From the NCBI RefSeq assembly GCF_902459705.1, contig NZ_CABPRU010000013.1:1-64000 (forward strand): a stretch of DNA of 64,000 nt, written 5' to 3'. A program made the translations under genes and the position numbers. Position 1 is the stretch's first letter. Every line of letters begins with the position of its first letter. Below, piece after piece: positions 8,178 through 17,475 of this stretch. Under the pieces are notes generated by a model, which was given only the letters and a program-made list of their open reading frames with translations, searched no databases and was not told the origin of the DNA. The DNA is from Pandoraea terrigena. Its GTDB lineage: Bacteria; Pseudomonadota; Gammaproteobacteria; Burkholderiales; Burkholderiaceae.

Positions 8178-9074
8178 GTGTGGCAACCCGATGCAACGAC
8201 GCTTCGCCTGTTCATCTCCATATGTGAATCCGGGAGCATCTCGCGAGCGAGTGTCCGCGAGGGAATGGCGGCGGCAGCCGTCAGTAAGCGAATCGCCGAT
8301 ATGGAGCACGCGCTCGGAGCACCGTTGCTGACGCGTCGATCGCGCGGGGTAACCGTGACGCCCGCAGGCGAAATCCTCCTGCGCCACGCGAAGCTTTTGA
8401 CCTCCGGCGTCGAGAATCTCCATGCTGACTTGAGCGAGTTTGCGAGCGGTGTTCGCGGCATCGTACGCGTCGCAGCCAATGTCTCGTCCATCATTGAATT
8501 TCTACCGGAACAGATCGCCGCGTTCTTGCGGCAGAACAGCCGCATTAACGTTGTGCTCGAGGAGCGCGTCAGCACCGAAGTGGTGAGAAACGTCGTTGAT
8601 GGCATCGCCGACATCGGCATTTGTCGCGATTTCGTAGGCGTCGGAGAAGTCGAAATCGTCCCATACCGTTCGGACAACTTCGCGGTGGTGGTTCATCAAA
8701 GTCACCCGCTGGCCAACAGAGATTCGCTCGCCTTCTCCGATACGCTAGAGTACGAGCAGATCGGTCTTTCGGTAAGCGCCGCAGTGAGTTCGCTGACAAA
8801 ACGCATCGCCGCAGAGAGCCATCGCCAGATTCGCTATCGCGCGAACGTGTCGACGTTTGATGCGGCGTTCAGGCTGATTCAACTGAATCTCGGACTCGCC
8901 GTGCTCCCCGCCGAAGCGATCCCGCGATATCGCGACCTGTATGAACTGCGAGAAATTCCCTTGACGGATGAATGGGCACGGCGTCAATTCATCATCTGCC
9001 ACCAAGCGATGGACCAGATGTCAGTCTCCGCTCGTAAGTTTCTCGACCACCTCCTCGCCTCGCCGCGCGCCTGA
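8178..9074 (+). CDS. LysR family regulator (second of a tandem pair)
   Basis: A 298-residue LysR protein that starts at GTG, supported by TTGGAG 7 nt upstream and by the immediate family start (WQPDATTLRLFISICESG). HTH spans about residues 8-65 and the effector domain follows. It is clearly different in sequence from its neighbour, so this is not a recent duplication. It lies 169 bp before the lyase gene of the CoA-dependent operon. Co-expression of two LysR regulators suggests that the operon may answer to two ligands, which is inference. Confidence 0.85.
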   Translation: MWQPDATTLRLFISICESGSISRASVREGMAAAAVSKRIADMEHALGAPLLTRRSRGVTVTPAGEILLRHAKLLTSGVENLHADLSEFASGVRGIVRVAANVSSIIEFLPEQIAAFLRQNSRINVVLEERVSTEVVRNVVDGIADIGICRDFVGVGEVEIVPYRSDNFAVVVHQSHPLANRDSLAFSDTLEYEQIGLSVSAAVSSLTKRIAAESHRQIRYRANVSTFDAAFRLIQLNLGLAVLPAEAIPRYRDLYELREIPLTDEWARRQFIICHQAMDQMSVSARKFLDHLLASPRA

Positions 9075-9152
9075 CCCTCAGTCGATACCCTGATAGGGAT
9101 TCCCCCATACCGCTTTCAGCACGGCTGGACGCGGGCAGCAAGCCATCGCACA

Positions 9153-9173
9153 CGGCGATGGCCGCCATCGCCG
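9153..9173. promoter_or_regulatory. Perfect palindrome upstream of the lyase operon
   Basis: CGGCGATGGC and GCCATCGCCG flank a single central C, a 10-bp perfect inverted repeat 70 bp before the lyase ATG. It may be an operator or a small hairpin. It lacks the AT-rich T-N11-A look typical of LysR boxes, so which regulator uses it is unknown. The rest of the 9075-9243 gap shows no gene. Confidence 0.35.
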
Positions 9174-9243
9174 GCAGCTGATTGTCCTGGCGCGCCCAGC
9201 CCGGCAAGCTTGGGGTTCGACCGAAGAAAGGAATCAGGAAACC

Positions 9244-10200
9244 ATGCGGGAGACCCAACACGTTATCGTTCAGGAAGTCGGATTCAGAGACGGTCTACAG
9301 AGCATCTGTCGCGTCATGTGCACGGAAGCCAAGAAAAAGTGGATCGCCGCGACATATGATGCCGGTGTGCGACACATGGAAGTTACGTCCTTCGTGCCGC
9401 CCAAACGACTGCCTCAACTGGCAGACGCCACTGAAATCGTCGATTTCGCCATTCGACATCCAGACCTCACCGTCACAGCCCTTGCACCTAACCTTCGAGG
9501 CGCAGAAAACGCACTGAAAGCGGGGGTTCATCGCATCGTCGCTCCGATTTCGGTCAGCGAGAAACATAGCCTGGCGAATGTACGCAAAACGCCGGACGAG
9601 ATGATCGACGAGTTCCGGCGGATGCGCGAACTTCGCGACAGCGATCCGTCCTGGTCCGGCACGCGAGTCGTCGCGGGTCTGTCCACTGTCTTCGGGTGCA
9701 CGTATCAAGGCTATATCCCCGAGCGCGACGTGCGCGACATCGTCGACAAAGTCATCCAGGCCGGCGCCGACGCAATTGCGCTCGGCGACACCACCGGCCA
9801 CGCCACGCCAACTCACGTTCGCCGATTGCTGGAGATGCTCCTCCCGCGCGCAGAGGACAAGGTGCCCAGCCTTCACCTTCATGACACCCGAGGGTTAGCA
9901 CTGGCCAATGCCGTTGTCGCGCTAGACCACGGCATTCGAGAATTCGACGCCTCGCTCGCCGGTCTGGGTGGCTGTCCACACGCGCCCGGCGCCACTGGCA
10001 ACGTCGCGACCGAAGACCTCGTGTACCTGCTCCATAGCATGGGCTTTGAAACCGGCATCGACCTCGAAGCGATGCTCCGGGCGCGCGACGTTCTCGCCGA
10101 GCACCTTCCGGGCGAGCCCCTGTACGGCTATATTTCCCGCCCTGGCGTTCTTCATGACTCGCTACTGCCTCTCCATAGTTCACGAGGGCTTCCACAATGA
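9244..10200 (+). CDS. Hydroxymethylglutaryl-CoA lyase family enzyme
   Basis: A 318-residue TIM-barrel lyase. QEVGFRDGLQS holds the catalytic Arg/Asp/Gln set, VSEKHSL and GDTTGH follow, HLHDTRG gives the two metal-binding histidines and GGCPHAPGATGNVATED carries the catalytic cysteine loop of the HMGL signature. It would cleave a 3-hydroxy-3-methyl-acyl-CoA to acetyl-CoA or a related product. The stop overlaps the next gene's start by four bases (ATGA), so it is translationally coupled to a CoA transferase that should make its CoA thioester. 3-Hydroxy-3-methylglutarate and citramalate-like acids are candidate substrates. Confidence 0.85.
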   Translation: MRETQHVIVQEVGFRDGLQSICRVMCTEAKKKWIAATYDAGVRHMEVTSFVPPKRLPQLADATEIVDFAIRHPDLTVTALAPNLRGAENALKAGVHRIVAPISVSEKHSLANVRKTPDEMIDEFRRMRELRDSDPSWSGTRVVAGLSTVFGCTYQGYIPERDVRDIVDKVIQAGADAIALGDTTGHATPTHVRRLLEMLLPRAEDKVPSLHLHDTRGLALANAVVALDHGIREFDASLAGLGGCPHAPGATGNVATEDLVYLLHSMGFETGIDLEAMLRARDVLAEHLPGEPLYGYISRPGVLHDSLLPLHSSRGLPQ

Positions 10201-11432
10201 ACGCCGGCGCACAAGACGCGAACCAGCAACACCCAAAGCTCCCGCTTGACGGCATCCGCGTCGTCGAAATGTCACACATGGTCATGGGGCCGACATGCGG
10301 CATGATTCTCGGCGACCTTGGGGCCGAAGTCATCAAGATCGAGCCGCCAAAGGGCGACGCCACGCGCCGGCTCCTCGGTGCCGGTGCCGGCTTTTTCCGC
10401 ACATTCAATCGAAACAAGAAGAGTGTCGCAATCGACCTCGACACCGAGGGGGGCCGCGGTGCGCTCTTGCGCCTTCTTGACACTGCGGACGTCTTCGTCG
10501 AGAACTTTCGACCAGGACGTATGACAGCGCTTGGGATCGACTACGAATCGCTGCGCGAGCGCAATCCTCGCATCGTTTACGTATCGCACAAGGGGTTCCT
10601 CGACGGACCCTATGACAAGCGCCTGGCATTGGACGAAGTCGTCCAGATGATGGCCGGACTGGCTTACATGACAGGCCCCGTCGGCCGTCCGCTTCGAGCG
10701 GGCAGCTCGGTCAACGACATCATGGGCGGAATGTTTGGCGCGATTGGAGCACTTGCCGCACTCATCGACCGCAAGCAGTCGGGATGCGGAAAGCAGGTGC
10801 AGTCAGCCCTTTTCGAGAACTGCGTACTGCTCGCCGCCCAGCATATGCAGCAATTCGTGGTGACGGGGAGAGCGGCCGCCCCAATGCCGGAGCGCATCAA
10901 CGCATGGGCCGTCTATGACGTATTCGCGCTTGCGGACTCGCATCAAATGTTCGTCGCGGCCACCGGTGACGCGCAATGGAAATCGCTGTGCGAGATCCTG
11001 AAGCTGCCCGACCTGGTATCGGACGTGCGTCTCCAATCCAATAACGATCGCGTTCTCTCGCGAGACTGGATGATTCCCATTCTGGCCGACGCGCTGAGGC
11101 AGCGAAGCGCCGAAGAACTCGCGACAGCCCTTGAACTCGGCAGCGTGCCCTTCGCGGCGATCACGCGCCCGGAGCAACTTTTCGACGACCCTCACCTGAA
11201 GGCCAGTGGCGGACTCGTCAAGCTCCGCCTTGAGGACGGCACCGAAACCGACATGCCACTCCTGCCCATTTCCATTGATGGCGCGAGATTGCAGCCTCGC
11301 CGCCATATTCCGTCGATTGGGGAGGACACCCTGTCCGTTCTCAGTACGCTGGGATACGACGCCGAACAAATTGGACAACTCGAACGCGCCGGCGTTTTGA
11401 CGTCGGGCGCCAAGCCGATCGGGCGTGACTAG
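10197..11432 (+). CDS. Class III CoA transferase (CaiB/BaiF family)
   Basis: A 411-residue family III CoA transferase. It has the early motif VVEMSHMVMGPTCGMILGDLGAEVIKIEPP, the repeated RNKKSVAIDL region, and DIMGGMFGAIGALAAL, where the family's catalytic aspartate lies. It swaps CoA between an acyl-CoA donor and a carboxylate. The 4-bp overlap with the HMGL-type lyase upstream strongly suggests that it activates the lyase substrate. A CaiE/gamma-carbonic-anhydrase-like gene and an MFS carrier follow in the same direction. Confidence 0.88.
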   Translation: MNAGAQDANQQHPKLPLDGIRVVEMSHMVMGPTCGMILGDLGAEVIKIEPPKGDATRRLLGAGAGFFRTFNRNKKSVAIDLDTEGGRGALLRLLDTADVFVENFRPGRMTALGIDYESLRERNPRIVYVSHKGFLDGPYDKRLALDEVVQMMAGLAYMTGPVGRPLRAGSSVNDIMGGMFGAIGALAALIDRKQSGCGKQVQSALFENCVLLAAQHMQQFVVTGRAAAPMPERINAWAVYDVFALADSHQMFVAATGDAQWKSLCEILKLPDLVSDVRLQSNNDRVLSRDWMIPILADALRQRSAEELATALELGSVPFAAITRPEQLFDDPHLKASGGLVKLRLEDGTETDMPLLPISIDGARLQPRRHIPSIGEDTLSVLSTLGYDAEQIGQLERAGVLTSGAKPIGRD

Positions 11433-11494
11433 ACGATCCTAAATCCCACGGGACGACGCGCGGGGACTCCCTTCGCACCACTTGAGAGCGCCAC

Positions 11495-12019
11495 ATGAAC
11501 CTATTGAAATTGGACGACCTTTGTCCCGACATTGACGAATCCGCGTACGTCGCGATTGGGGCGACCGTCATTGGAGACGTGCGGGTCGACTGCGGGTCGA
11601 CGATCTGGAGCAACGCGGTATTGCGCGGCGATAACGAATCGATTCGAGTGGGCAAGAACGTCAACATCCAGGAGGGGGCCGTTCTACACACGGACCCCGG
11701 CTATCCCATCGTGATTGACGAGGGGGTGAGCATCGGGCATCAGGCAATGCTCCATGGTTGCAGAATCGGAGCGGGCAGTCTGATTGGCATCCAGGCAATC
11801 GTGCTCAATGGCGCCGTCATTGGCGAAAACTGCCTGGTTGCCGCGGGCGCGCTCGTGACCGAAGGAAAGTCCTTTCCCGACAATGCCCTCGTTGTCGGCA
11901 CGCCCGCAAAAGTTGCCAGGATGTTGACCGACACAGAAATATCAAATCTGAAGGCCAACGCGTCGGACTACGCCGCCAAAGGCGCGCGATACAAGCGCTC
12001 CCTCACACCTGCCGGTTAG
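11495..12019 (+). CDS. Gamma-carbonic-anhydrase-like/CaiE-PaaY-type hexapeptide protein
   Basis: A 174-residue left-handed beta-helix protein with I/V-G hexapeptide repeats through most of its length. The three zinc histidines of the gamma-CA fold are present (H65 in VLHTD, H82 and H87 in GHQAMLHG). CaiE and PaaY, members of this fold, sit next to CoA-transferase or CoA-thioester pathways, and PaaY is a CoA thioesterase; the same kind of context is seen here. So a role in recycling trapped CoA thioesters is at least as likely as CO2 hydration. Confidence 0.8.
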   Translation: MNLLKLDDLCPDIDESAYVAIGATVIGDVRVDCGSTIWSNAVLRGDNESIRVGKNVNIQEGAVLHTDPGYPIVIDEGVSIGHQAMLHGCRIGAGSLIGIQAIVLNGAVIGENCLVAAGALVTEGKSFPDNALVVGTPAKVARMLTDTEISNLKANASDYAAKGARYKRSLTPAG

Positions 12020-12117
12020 ATTGCGCCACCCGGGAGCATTTTGGCGAACCGAAACACGTGCCACGGGCGCCACCACACTAAAAGCAGAGCCTGAACTATT
12101 CAGGCCAGGAGACGCGA

Positions 12118-13584
12118 ATGAAATCACCAAGCACCTTGGAACTTGCCGCCGAAACCGATGGCATCGTTAGTAGTCCTGGAATCCACCTGTCACCGACAAT
12201 GGCATCCGACGGTCTTGGCGTCGCAGAAATTTCCGCACGCCTGGATCGTCTACCCGCTACCAGAACCATCTGGAAAATGGTGTTGATGCTAAGCCTTGGG
12301 TATTTCTTCGAGATCTACGACTTGATGTACACGGGCTACATCGCCCCAGGCCTGGTCAAGCAGGGAATACTTACCACGGCAACGCATGGGTTATTCGGAA
12401 CCACGGGAGTTGCTAGCTTTATCGCCGCGTTGTTCTGCGGCCTCTTCGTCGGCACGATCGCCTGCGGCTTCCTTGCCGACAAGTACGGGCGGCGAGCGAT
12501 ATTCACGTACGCCCTGCTGGGCTACGTCGCCTCGAACGCCATCATGGCATTCCAGACGACCGCCGTCGGCCTGAACACCTGGCGGTTTCTCGCCGGCATC
12601 GGGTTGGGCGTCGAGTTGGTGACAATCGGCGCCTATATGTCGGAAATCGTGCCGAAGCACATCCGGGGTCGCGCGTTTGCCGTAGGTCAAGCTATCGGAT
12701 TCAGTGCGGTTCCCATCGTGGCCTTCATTTCCTTCGTGCTGGTTCCACGCACCCTTCTCGGCCTTGAAGGCTGGCGCTGGGTCGTGTTGCTCGGCGCGCA
12801 CGGCGGCATTCTTATCTGGTGGGTGCGCCTCCATCTTCCCGAGAGTCCGAGATGGTTGGCGCAAAAAGGACGCATCGAAGAGGCCAACGCCATCCTTGGC
12901 AACATTGAGCAGAAGGTTTCGCAAGAGTATCGCGCGCCATTACCGAACCCCGTGGCGTCCGATACCATCGCGCACAAGGCGAGCTTCTCGGATATGTGGC
13001 GACCGCCCTATCGTCGACGCACGTTGATGATGATGGTGTTTCACATCTTCCAGACAGTGGGCTATTACGGATTTGCAAGCTGGGTGCCAACGCTTCTGAT
13101 GAAGCAAGGTGTCACCGTCACACACAGTTTGCTGTATTCGAGCCTGATCGCCATCGCCGCCCCAATAGGTCCGCTGCTCGGACTCTTGATCGCGGATAAG
13201 TTCGAACGGAAGACCGTCATCGTCGCGCTCAGCGCCGCCAATGTCGTGTGCGGACTTCTCTTCAGTCAGCTCCGCGATCCCGCGCTTCTGATCATGATGG
13301 GCGTCTGCCTGACGCTCGCTGGCAACATGATTTCCTTCACTTACCATGCGTATCAGACGGAACTATTTCCGACCAGCATACGCGTTCGAGCCGTCGGCTT
13401 CGTGTACTCGTGGAGCCGACTTTCCGCCATATTCAGCGCATTTTTTATCGCGCGGATTCTTAATCAATTTGGCGTTGTCGGGGTTTTCACATTCATCGCG
13501 GGCGCGATGGTCGTCGTTATGGTTTCCATCGGAGTATTCGGACCTCGCACGAAGAATGTCGGACTGGATGATCTCTCCCAATAG
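12118..13584 (+). CDS. MFS transporter, sugar-porter/organic-acid type
   Basis: A 488-residue 12-helix carrier with a long (about 60-residue) cytoplasmic N-terminus. GFLADKYGRRAIF between TM2 and TM3, PESPRWLAQKGR before the central loop and the cytoplasmic loop of about 60 residues match the sugar-porter/SV2-like branch of the MFS. It is the last gene of the plus-strand lyase/CoA-transferase operon and probably imports its acid substrate. An AGGAGAC ribosome binding site precedes the ATG. Confidence 0.85.
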   Translation: MKSPSTLELAAETDGIVSSPGIHLSPTMASDGLGVAEISARLDRLPATRTIWKMVLMLSLGYFFEIYDLMYTGYIAPGLVKQGILTTATHGLFGTTGVASFIAALFCGLFVGTIACGFLADKYGRRAIFTYALLGYVASNAIMAFQTTAVGLNTWRFLAGIGLGVELVTIGAYMSEIVPKHIRGRAFAVGQAIGFSAVPIVAFISFVLVPRTLLGLEGWRWVVLLGAHGGILIWWVRLHLPESPRWLAQKGRIEEANAILGNIEQKVSQEYRAPLPNPVASDTIAHKASFSDMWRPPYRRRTLMMMVFHIFQTVGYYGFASWVPTLLMKQGVTVTHSLLYSSLIAIAAPIGPLLGLLIADKFERKTVIVALSAANVVCGLLFSQLRDPALLIMMGVCLTLAGNMISFTYHAYQTELFPTSIRVRAVGFVYSWSRLSAIFSAFFIARILNQFGVVGVFTFIAGAMVVVMVSIGVFGPRTKNVGLDDLSQ

Positions 13585-13784
13585 CCAGACGCGCTTGCTG
13601 GACGCCGCCCTCGGAAGCGCCTTCAGGGCTGGCAGGTGAAGCCCGCTTCCGGCCCGCGCCAGGCGCTTGAAGCGTCGTTCGCTGACGCCGGACCGGCGAC
13701 GCGAATATGAATCGCAACGTCGCGCGATTGTCGAGGCACTTCGGGACTGCGCAGCGCAAAAGATGCAATGGCTTGACGAGCCGT

Positions 13785-14678
13785 TTACCCCGGCGCCAAC
13801 CGCTCCAGCAACATCGCCACAAACGTTTGCGTGACGGGGGGCAACGTCCTCCCGCGCTTCTTGATCAACGCGATGGGTCGCACAAACGCGTCGTGATCGA
13901 TGGGGCGGACCCGCAATTCCGGTTCTGCCCTGACCTCTCTGGCCGACGCCGGCAGGATCGTCACCCCGAGTCCCGCGCGGACCATCGCAACGGCCGTCAT
14001 CATATACGTCGGCTCGCAGGCAATTTCCGGCGTGCAACCGCCGCTCGAAAACGCACTGTCCACCACCGCTCGCACACTGGTGCCTTGTGCCGTCAGCACC
14101 AGTGGCACGCTCGCGAGATCCGTCAGCGATACGCGCTTGCGTCGCGCAAGCGCATGCCCCGCCGGCAGCACCGCCACCAGGTGATCGGCGCCCGCATACA
14201 GTACGTCCACCTCCGCGTCGCTCAACTCGCCGCCCGTCAGGCCGATATCGACCTCTTCGTTACGCACCAGCGTCTCGACCACCCCCGCGACGGCATCTCT
14301 CACATGAAAACCCGCGCACGGTACCGTCACCTTCACCTGCTGGATCAACTCCGGCAGCACGCTCGCGGCAAACGTCGGCAAACAGGCGATGCGCACCGTG
14401 CCGCTCGAGCCGTCGCCGAGCGCGCGGGCGTCAATCAGTACATGCTCCATGTCGTGCAGCGACTTTTGCAGCAACGGCAGTAGCTCGCGGCCCGTCGCCG
14501 TCAGCGCGACATTCCGGCTGTTGCGATCGAACAGCCGCACGCCGACCGTCTCCTCCAGCCGCCGAATTTGCACGGTCAATGCCGGTTGCGACAAATGCAA
14601 TCGCGCCGCCGCGCGCGTAAAGCTGCCTGTCTGCGCCACCGCGATAAATGCCCGAATGTCTCGTAGATTCAAATCCAT
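13785..14678 (-). CDS. LysR family regulator divergent from the CitMHS transporter gene
   Basis: A 297-residue LysR protein (MDLNLRDIRAFIAVAQTGSF; HTH about residues 1-60, LysR substrate domain about 90-295). It is divergent from the citrate-type transporter gene with about 100 bp between the starts, and two inverted repeats with LysR character lie in that gap, so it most likely controls the transporter/AtuA unit. The 200-bp region 13585-13784 between its stop and the previous MFS gene shows no feature I can name. Confidence 0.88.
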   Translation of the reverse strand: MDLNLRDIRAFIAVAQTGSFTRAAARLHLSQPALTVQIRRLEETVGVRLFDRNSRNVALTATGRELLPLLQKSLHDMEHVLIDARALGDGSSGTVRIACLPTFAASVLPELIQQVKVTVPCAGFHVRDAVAGVVETLVRNEEVDIGLTGGELSDAEVDVLYAGADHLVAVLPAGHALARRKRVSLTDLASVPLVLTAQGTSVRAVVDSAFSSGGCTPEIACEPTYMMTAVAMVRAGLGVTILPASAREVRAEPELRVRPIDHDAFVRPIALIKKRGRTLPPVTQTFVAMLLERLAPG

Positions 14679-14686
14679 TATGTTTC

Positions 14687-14720
14687 TTGATTGCTGCGAT
14701 CAAATCATTTCAATTGATTT
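14687..14720. promoter_or_regulatory. Candidate LysR operators between lysR and the CitMHS gene
   Basis: Two AT-rich inverted repeats lie back to back: TTGAT-N7-ATCAA (14687-14703) and AAATCA-N7-TGATTT (14702-14720). The first has the T-N11-A shape usual for LysR sites, and the pair sits midway between the divergent starts. Function is inferred from position and symmetry. Confidence 0.55.
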
Positions 14721-14776
14721 ATCAACGCCTCGAACTTACGCTCGATCGCATCAAAAAACAACAAGGAGACAAGCAC

Positions 14777-16081
14777 ATGCTGCCATTACTGGGGCTGGCT
14801 ACCATCGTCGTGCTGCTCGGTGCGATTCTTTCGAAACGCATGTCGCCGCTCGTGGCGCTCATCATCGTGCCGATCGTGGCATCGTTGATCGGCGGGTTCG
14901 GCTTTCATACCAGCAAGTTCGTCATCGACGGCCTCAAGAGCCTCGCGCCGGTCGTCGGCATGTTCGTCTTTGCGATTCTCTACTTCGGCACCATCACCGA
15001 CGCGGGTACGCTCGACCCGATCATCGATCGCATCCTGAAAGCCGTCGGCACCCGGCCCACGCGGATCGTCATGGGCACGACGCTGCTGGCCCTGCTGATC
15101 CACCTCGACGGTTCCGGCGCCGTGTGCTTCCTGGTAACGATTCCGGCCATGCTCCCGCTCTACGACCGTCTGGGCATGGACCGCCGCGTACTCGCGGCCG
15201 CCGTGTCGATGGCCGCCGGCATCAACTTCCTGCCCTGGACCGGACCGATGATCCGGGCGTCGGCATCGCTTCACCTGCCGGTGTCGAGCCTGTTCAATCC
15301 ATTGATTCCGGTGCAGGCCATCGGGCTGGTCTTCGTGTTCGGCATGGCCTACTGGCTCGGCCGCCGGGAAGAAAAGCGGCTCGGCCTGTCCGCCACGAGC
15401 GGTTCGATCCCGATGCCCAAACGCGAACTCTCGCCCGAGCAGCAGGCGCTGCGCCGTCCGAAGCTCTTCTGGTTCAACATCATCCTCACGTTGATCGTGC
15501 TCGGCACGATGGTCGTGATGGGCGAGAAGCTGCCACCGGCGATCATGTTCATGGTCGGCCTGTGCGTCGCGTTGCTGGTCAATTACCCTGACGTCGACAT
15601 GCAGCGCAAGCGCATCGACGCGCATGCACGCGCGGCGTTGATGATGGCCGGCATTTTGCTCGCCGCCGGGGTCTTCACCGGGGTGATGCAGGGCAGCGGC
15701 ATGCTCAAGGCGATGGCGCAAGCGGCCGTCGGCTTCGTGCCACCGGGCATGGCCAGCCACATTCCGGTCGCGCTCGGCCTGCTGTCGATGCCGCTGAGCA
15801 TGTTGTTCGATCCCGACTCGTTTTACTTCGGCGTACTGCCGGTCATCGCCGAGGTGGCCGGACAACTGGGGGTGCCCGCCGTGCACGTGGGTCAAGCGGC
15901 CCTGCTCGGCCAGATGACGACGGGGTTCCCGGTCAGTCCGCTCACGCCTGCCACATTCCTGGTGGTCGGCCTGTGCGGCATCGACTTGGCCGACCATCAG
16001 AAATTCACGTTTCCGCTGCTCTTCGGCGCATCCATCGTCATGACGATGGCATGCGTCGCGCTTGGCATCTTCACGCTTTGA
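14777..16081 (+). CDS. CitMHS family citrate/tricarboxylate transporter
   Basis: A 434-residue inner-membrane carrier of the CitMHS family, which moves metal-citrate complexes with protons. The first segment (LGLATIVVLLGAILSKRMSP), the DGSGAVCFLVTIPAM loop and the C-terminal DPDSFYFGVLP region are typical. The frame is open further upstream, but ATG 14777 has AAGGAG 8 nt before it. It is divergent from a LysR regulator and followed 25 bp later by AtuA-family genes, so the imported compound may be a substrate of those proteins. Confidence 0.85.
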   Translation: MLPLLGLATIVVLLGAILSKRMSPLVALIIVPIVASLIGGFGFHTSKFVIDGLKSLAPVVGMFVFAILYFGTITDAGTLDPIIDRILKAVGTRPTRIVMGTTLLALLIHLDGSGAVCFLVTIPAMLPLYDRLGMDRRVLAAAVSMAAGINFLPWTGPMIRASASLHLPVSSLFNPLIPVQAIGLVFVFGMAYWLGRREEKRLGLSATSGSIPMPKRELSPEQQALRRPKLFWFNIILTLIVLGTMVVMGEKLPPAIMFMVGLCVALLVNYPDVDMQRKRIDAHARAALMMAGILLAAGVFTGVMQGSGMLKAMAQAAVGFVPPGMASHIPVALGLLSMPLSMLFDPDSFYFGVLPVIAEVAGQLGVPAVHVGQAALLGQMTTGFPVSPLTPATFLVVGLCGIDLADHQKFTFPLLFGASIVMTMACVALGIFTL

Positions 16082-16106
16082 GTTTTACTGAACGGACCTG
16101 ACCCGC

Positions 16107-17474
16107 ATGAACGGCACGCAACCTCCCCAGTCTTCGAGACGTATCCGGATCGGCGCAGGCGCCGGGTATTCCGGCGATCGCATCGAGCCAGCCGTTGAAC
16201 TCGCGCAGCAAGGCGCGCTCGACTATCTCGTCTTCGAATGCCTGGCCGAGCGCACCATTGCCATGGCGCAACAGGCGCGCCGCCAAGACCCGCAATCGGG
16301 TTACGACCCGTTGCTCGAAGCGCGCATGACGGCGGTATTGCCGTCAGCGCTGCGCAACGGGGTGCGGATCATCTCGAACATGGGCGCGGCCAACCCCGTC
16401 GCGGCCGCTCGCAAGACGGCAGAGATCGTTCGCGCACTGGGTCTGGGCGACGTCAGGATCGCCGCCGTCACTGGCGACGACGTGCTCGACGTCGTACTGC
16501 AAAGCAGCGCCCACTTCGAAGAATCGGGCGAACGCGTGGCGTCGTACGGGAATCGTATCGTGTCGGCCAACGCGTATCTGGGCGCGACCGGCATCGTCGA
16601 CGCCTTGGCGGCAGGCGCGCAGATTGTGTTGACGGGCCGGGTGGCCGACCCGTCGCTGTTTGCCGCACCGCTGATCCACGAATTCGGATGGCGCATGGAC
16701 GACTGGGAAACGCTGGGCCAGGCCACCGTCGTCGGACACCTGCTGGAGTGCGCGGGACAGGTCACGGGCGGCTACTTCGCCGATCCCGGCTACAAGGACG
16801 TGCCCAACCTCGCGACGCTTGGGTTCCCGATTGGCGAGGTCGCGCCGGACGGATCGGTCGTCATCACCAAGGTTCCCTGCACCGGTGGACGCGTGACGCA
16901 AGCCACGTGCAAGGAGCAGTTGTTGTACGAGATTCATGATCCCCAGCGATATCTCCAGCCCGACGTCGTCGCCGACTTCTCACAAGTCAGCGTGGCGGAA
17001 GAAGCGCCCGACCGGATCAGGGTTGCAGGTGGACGCGGCACGCCCCGCACGGACACACTGAAGGTTTCCGTCGGCTATGTCGACGGATTCATTGGCGAAG
17101 GACAGATCTCGTACGGGGGCCCGGGCGCCGTTGCACGGGCAAGGCTCGCACTCGATATCGTTCGCGAACGACTGGCGCTGACGGGCGTACCGACGAGCGA
17201 ATTGCGCTGCGATCTGATCGGCGTGAATTCGCTGCACGGCGACACGGCAGGTGCGCGCCACGCTGAGCCCTGCGAAGTCCGTGTGCGCGTGGCCGGACGC
17301 ACGACATCAGCCGAACAGGCGCTGCGCATCGGCAACGAAGTCGAGACGTTGTACACCAACGGACCGGCGGGTGGTGGCGGCGTGACCAAGTCCGTACGCG
17401 AGGTGCTCGCGGTCCAGTCGGTGCTGCTGCCGCGCGAGCACGTCAAACCGGCATTTACCTTCGTGGAGATTTGA
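16107..17474 (+). CDS. AtuA-family (DUF1446) protein
   Basis: A 455-residue protein whose start (RIRIGAGAGYSGDRIEPAVELAQ) and LVFECLAERT segment are hallmarks of the DUF1446/AtuA family, named from acyclic terpene utilisation in pseudomonads. Further conserved blocks are ISNMGAANP, GRVADPSLF and SYGGPGAVARARLA. The biochemical reaction is not established for the family. A single base separates its stop from the next gene, which encodes the small domain that is fused to AtuA in some species; here the two parts are separate genes. Confidence 0.85.
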   Translation: MNGTQPPQSSRRIRIGAGAGYSGDRIEPAVELAQQGALDYLVFECLAERTIAMAQQARRQDPQSGYDPLLEARMTAVLPSALRNGVRIISNMGAANPVAAARKTAEIVRALGLGDVRIAAVTGDDVLDVVLQSSAHFEESGERVASYGNRIVSANAYLGATGIVDALAAGAQIVLTGRVADPSLFAAPLIHEFGWRMDDWETLGQATVVGHLLECAGQVTGGYFADPGYKDVPNLATLGFPIGEVAPDGSVVITKVPCTGGRVTQATCKEQLLYEIHDPQRYLQPDVVADFSQVSVAEEAPDRIRVAGGRGTPRTDTLKVSVGYVDGFIGEGQISYGGPGAVARARLALDIVRERLALTGVPTSELRCDLIGVNSLHGDTAGARHAEPCEVRVRVAGRTTSAEQALRIGNEVETLYTNGPAGGGGVTKSVREVLAVQSVLLPREHVKPAFTFVEI

Positions 17475-17475
17475 G

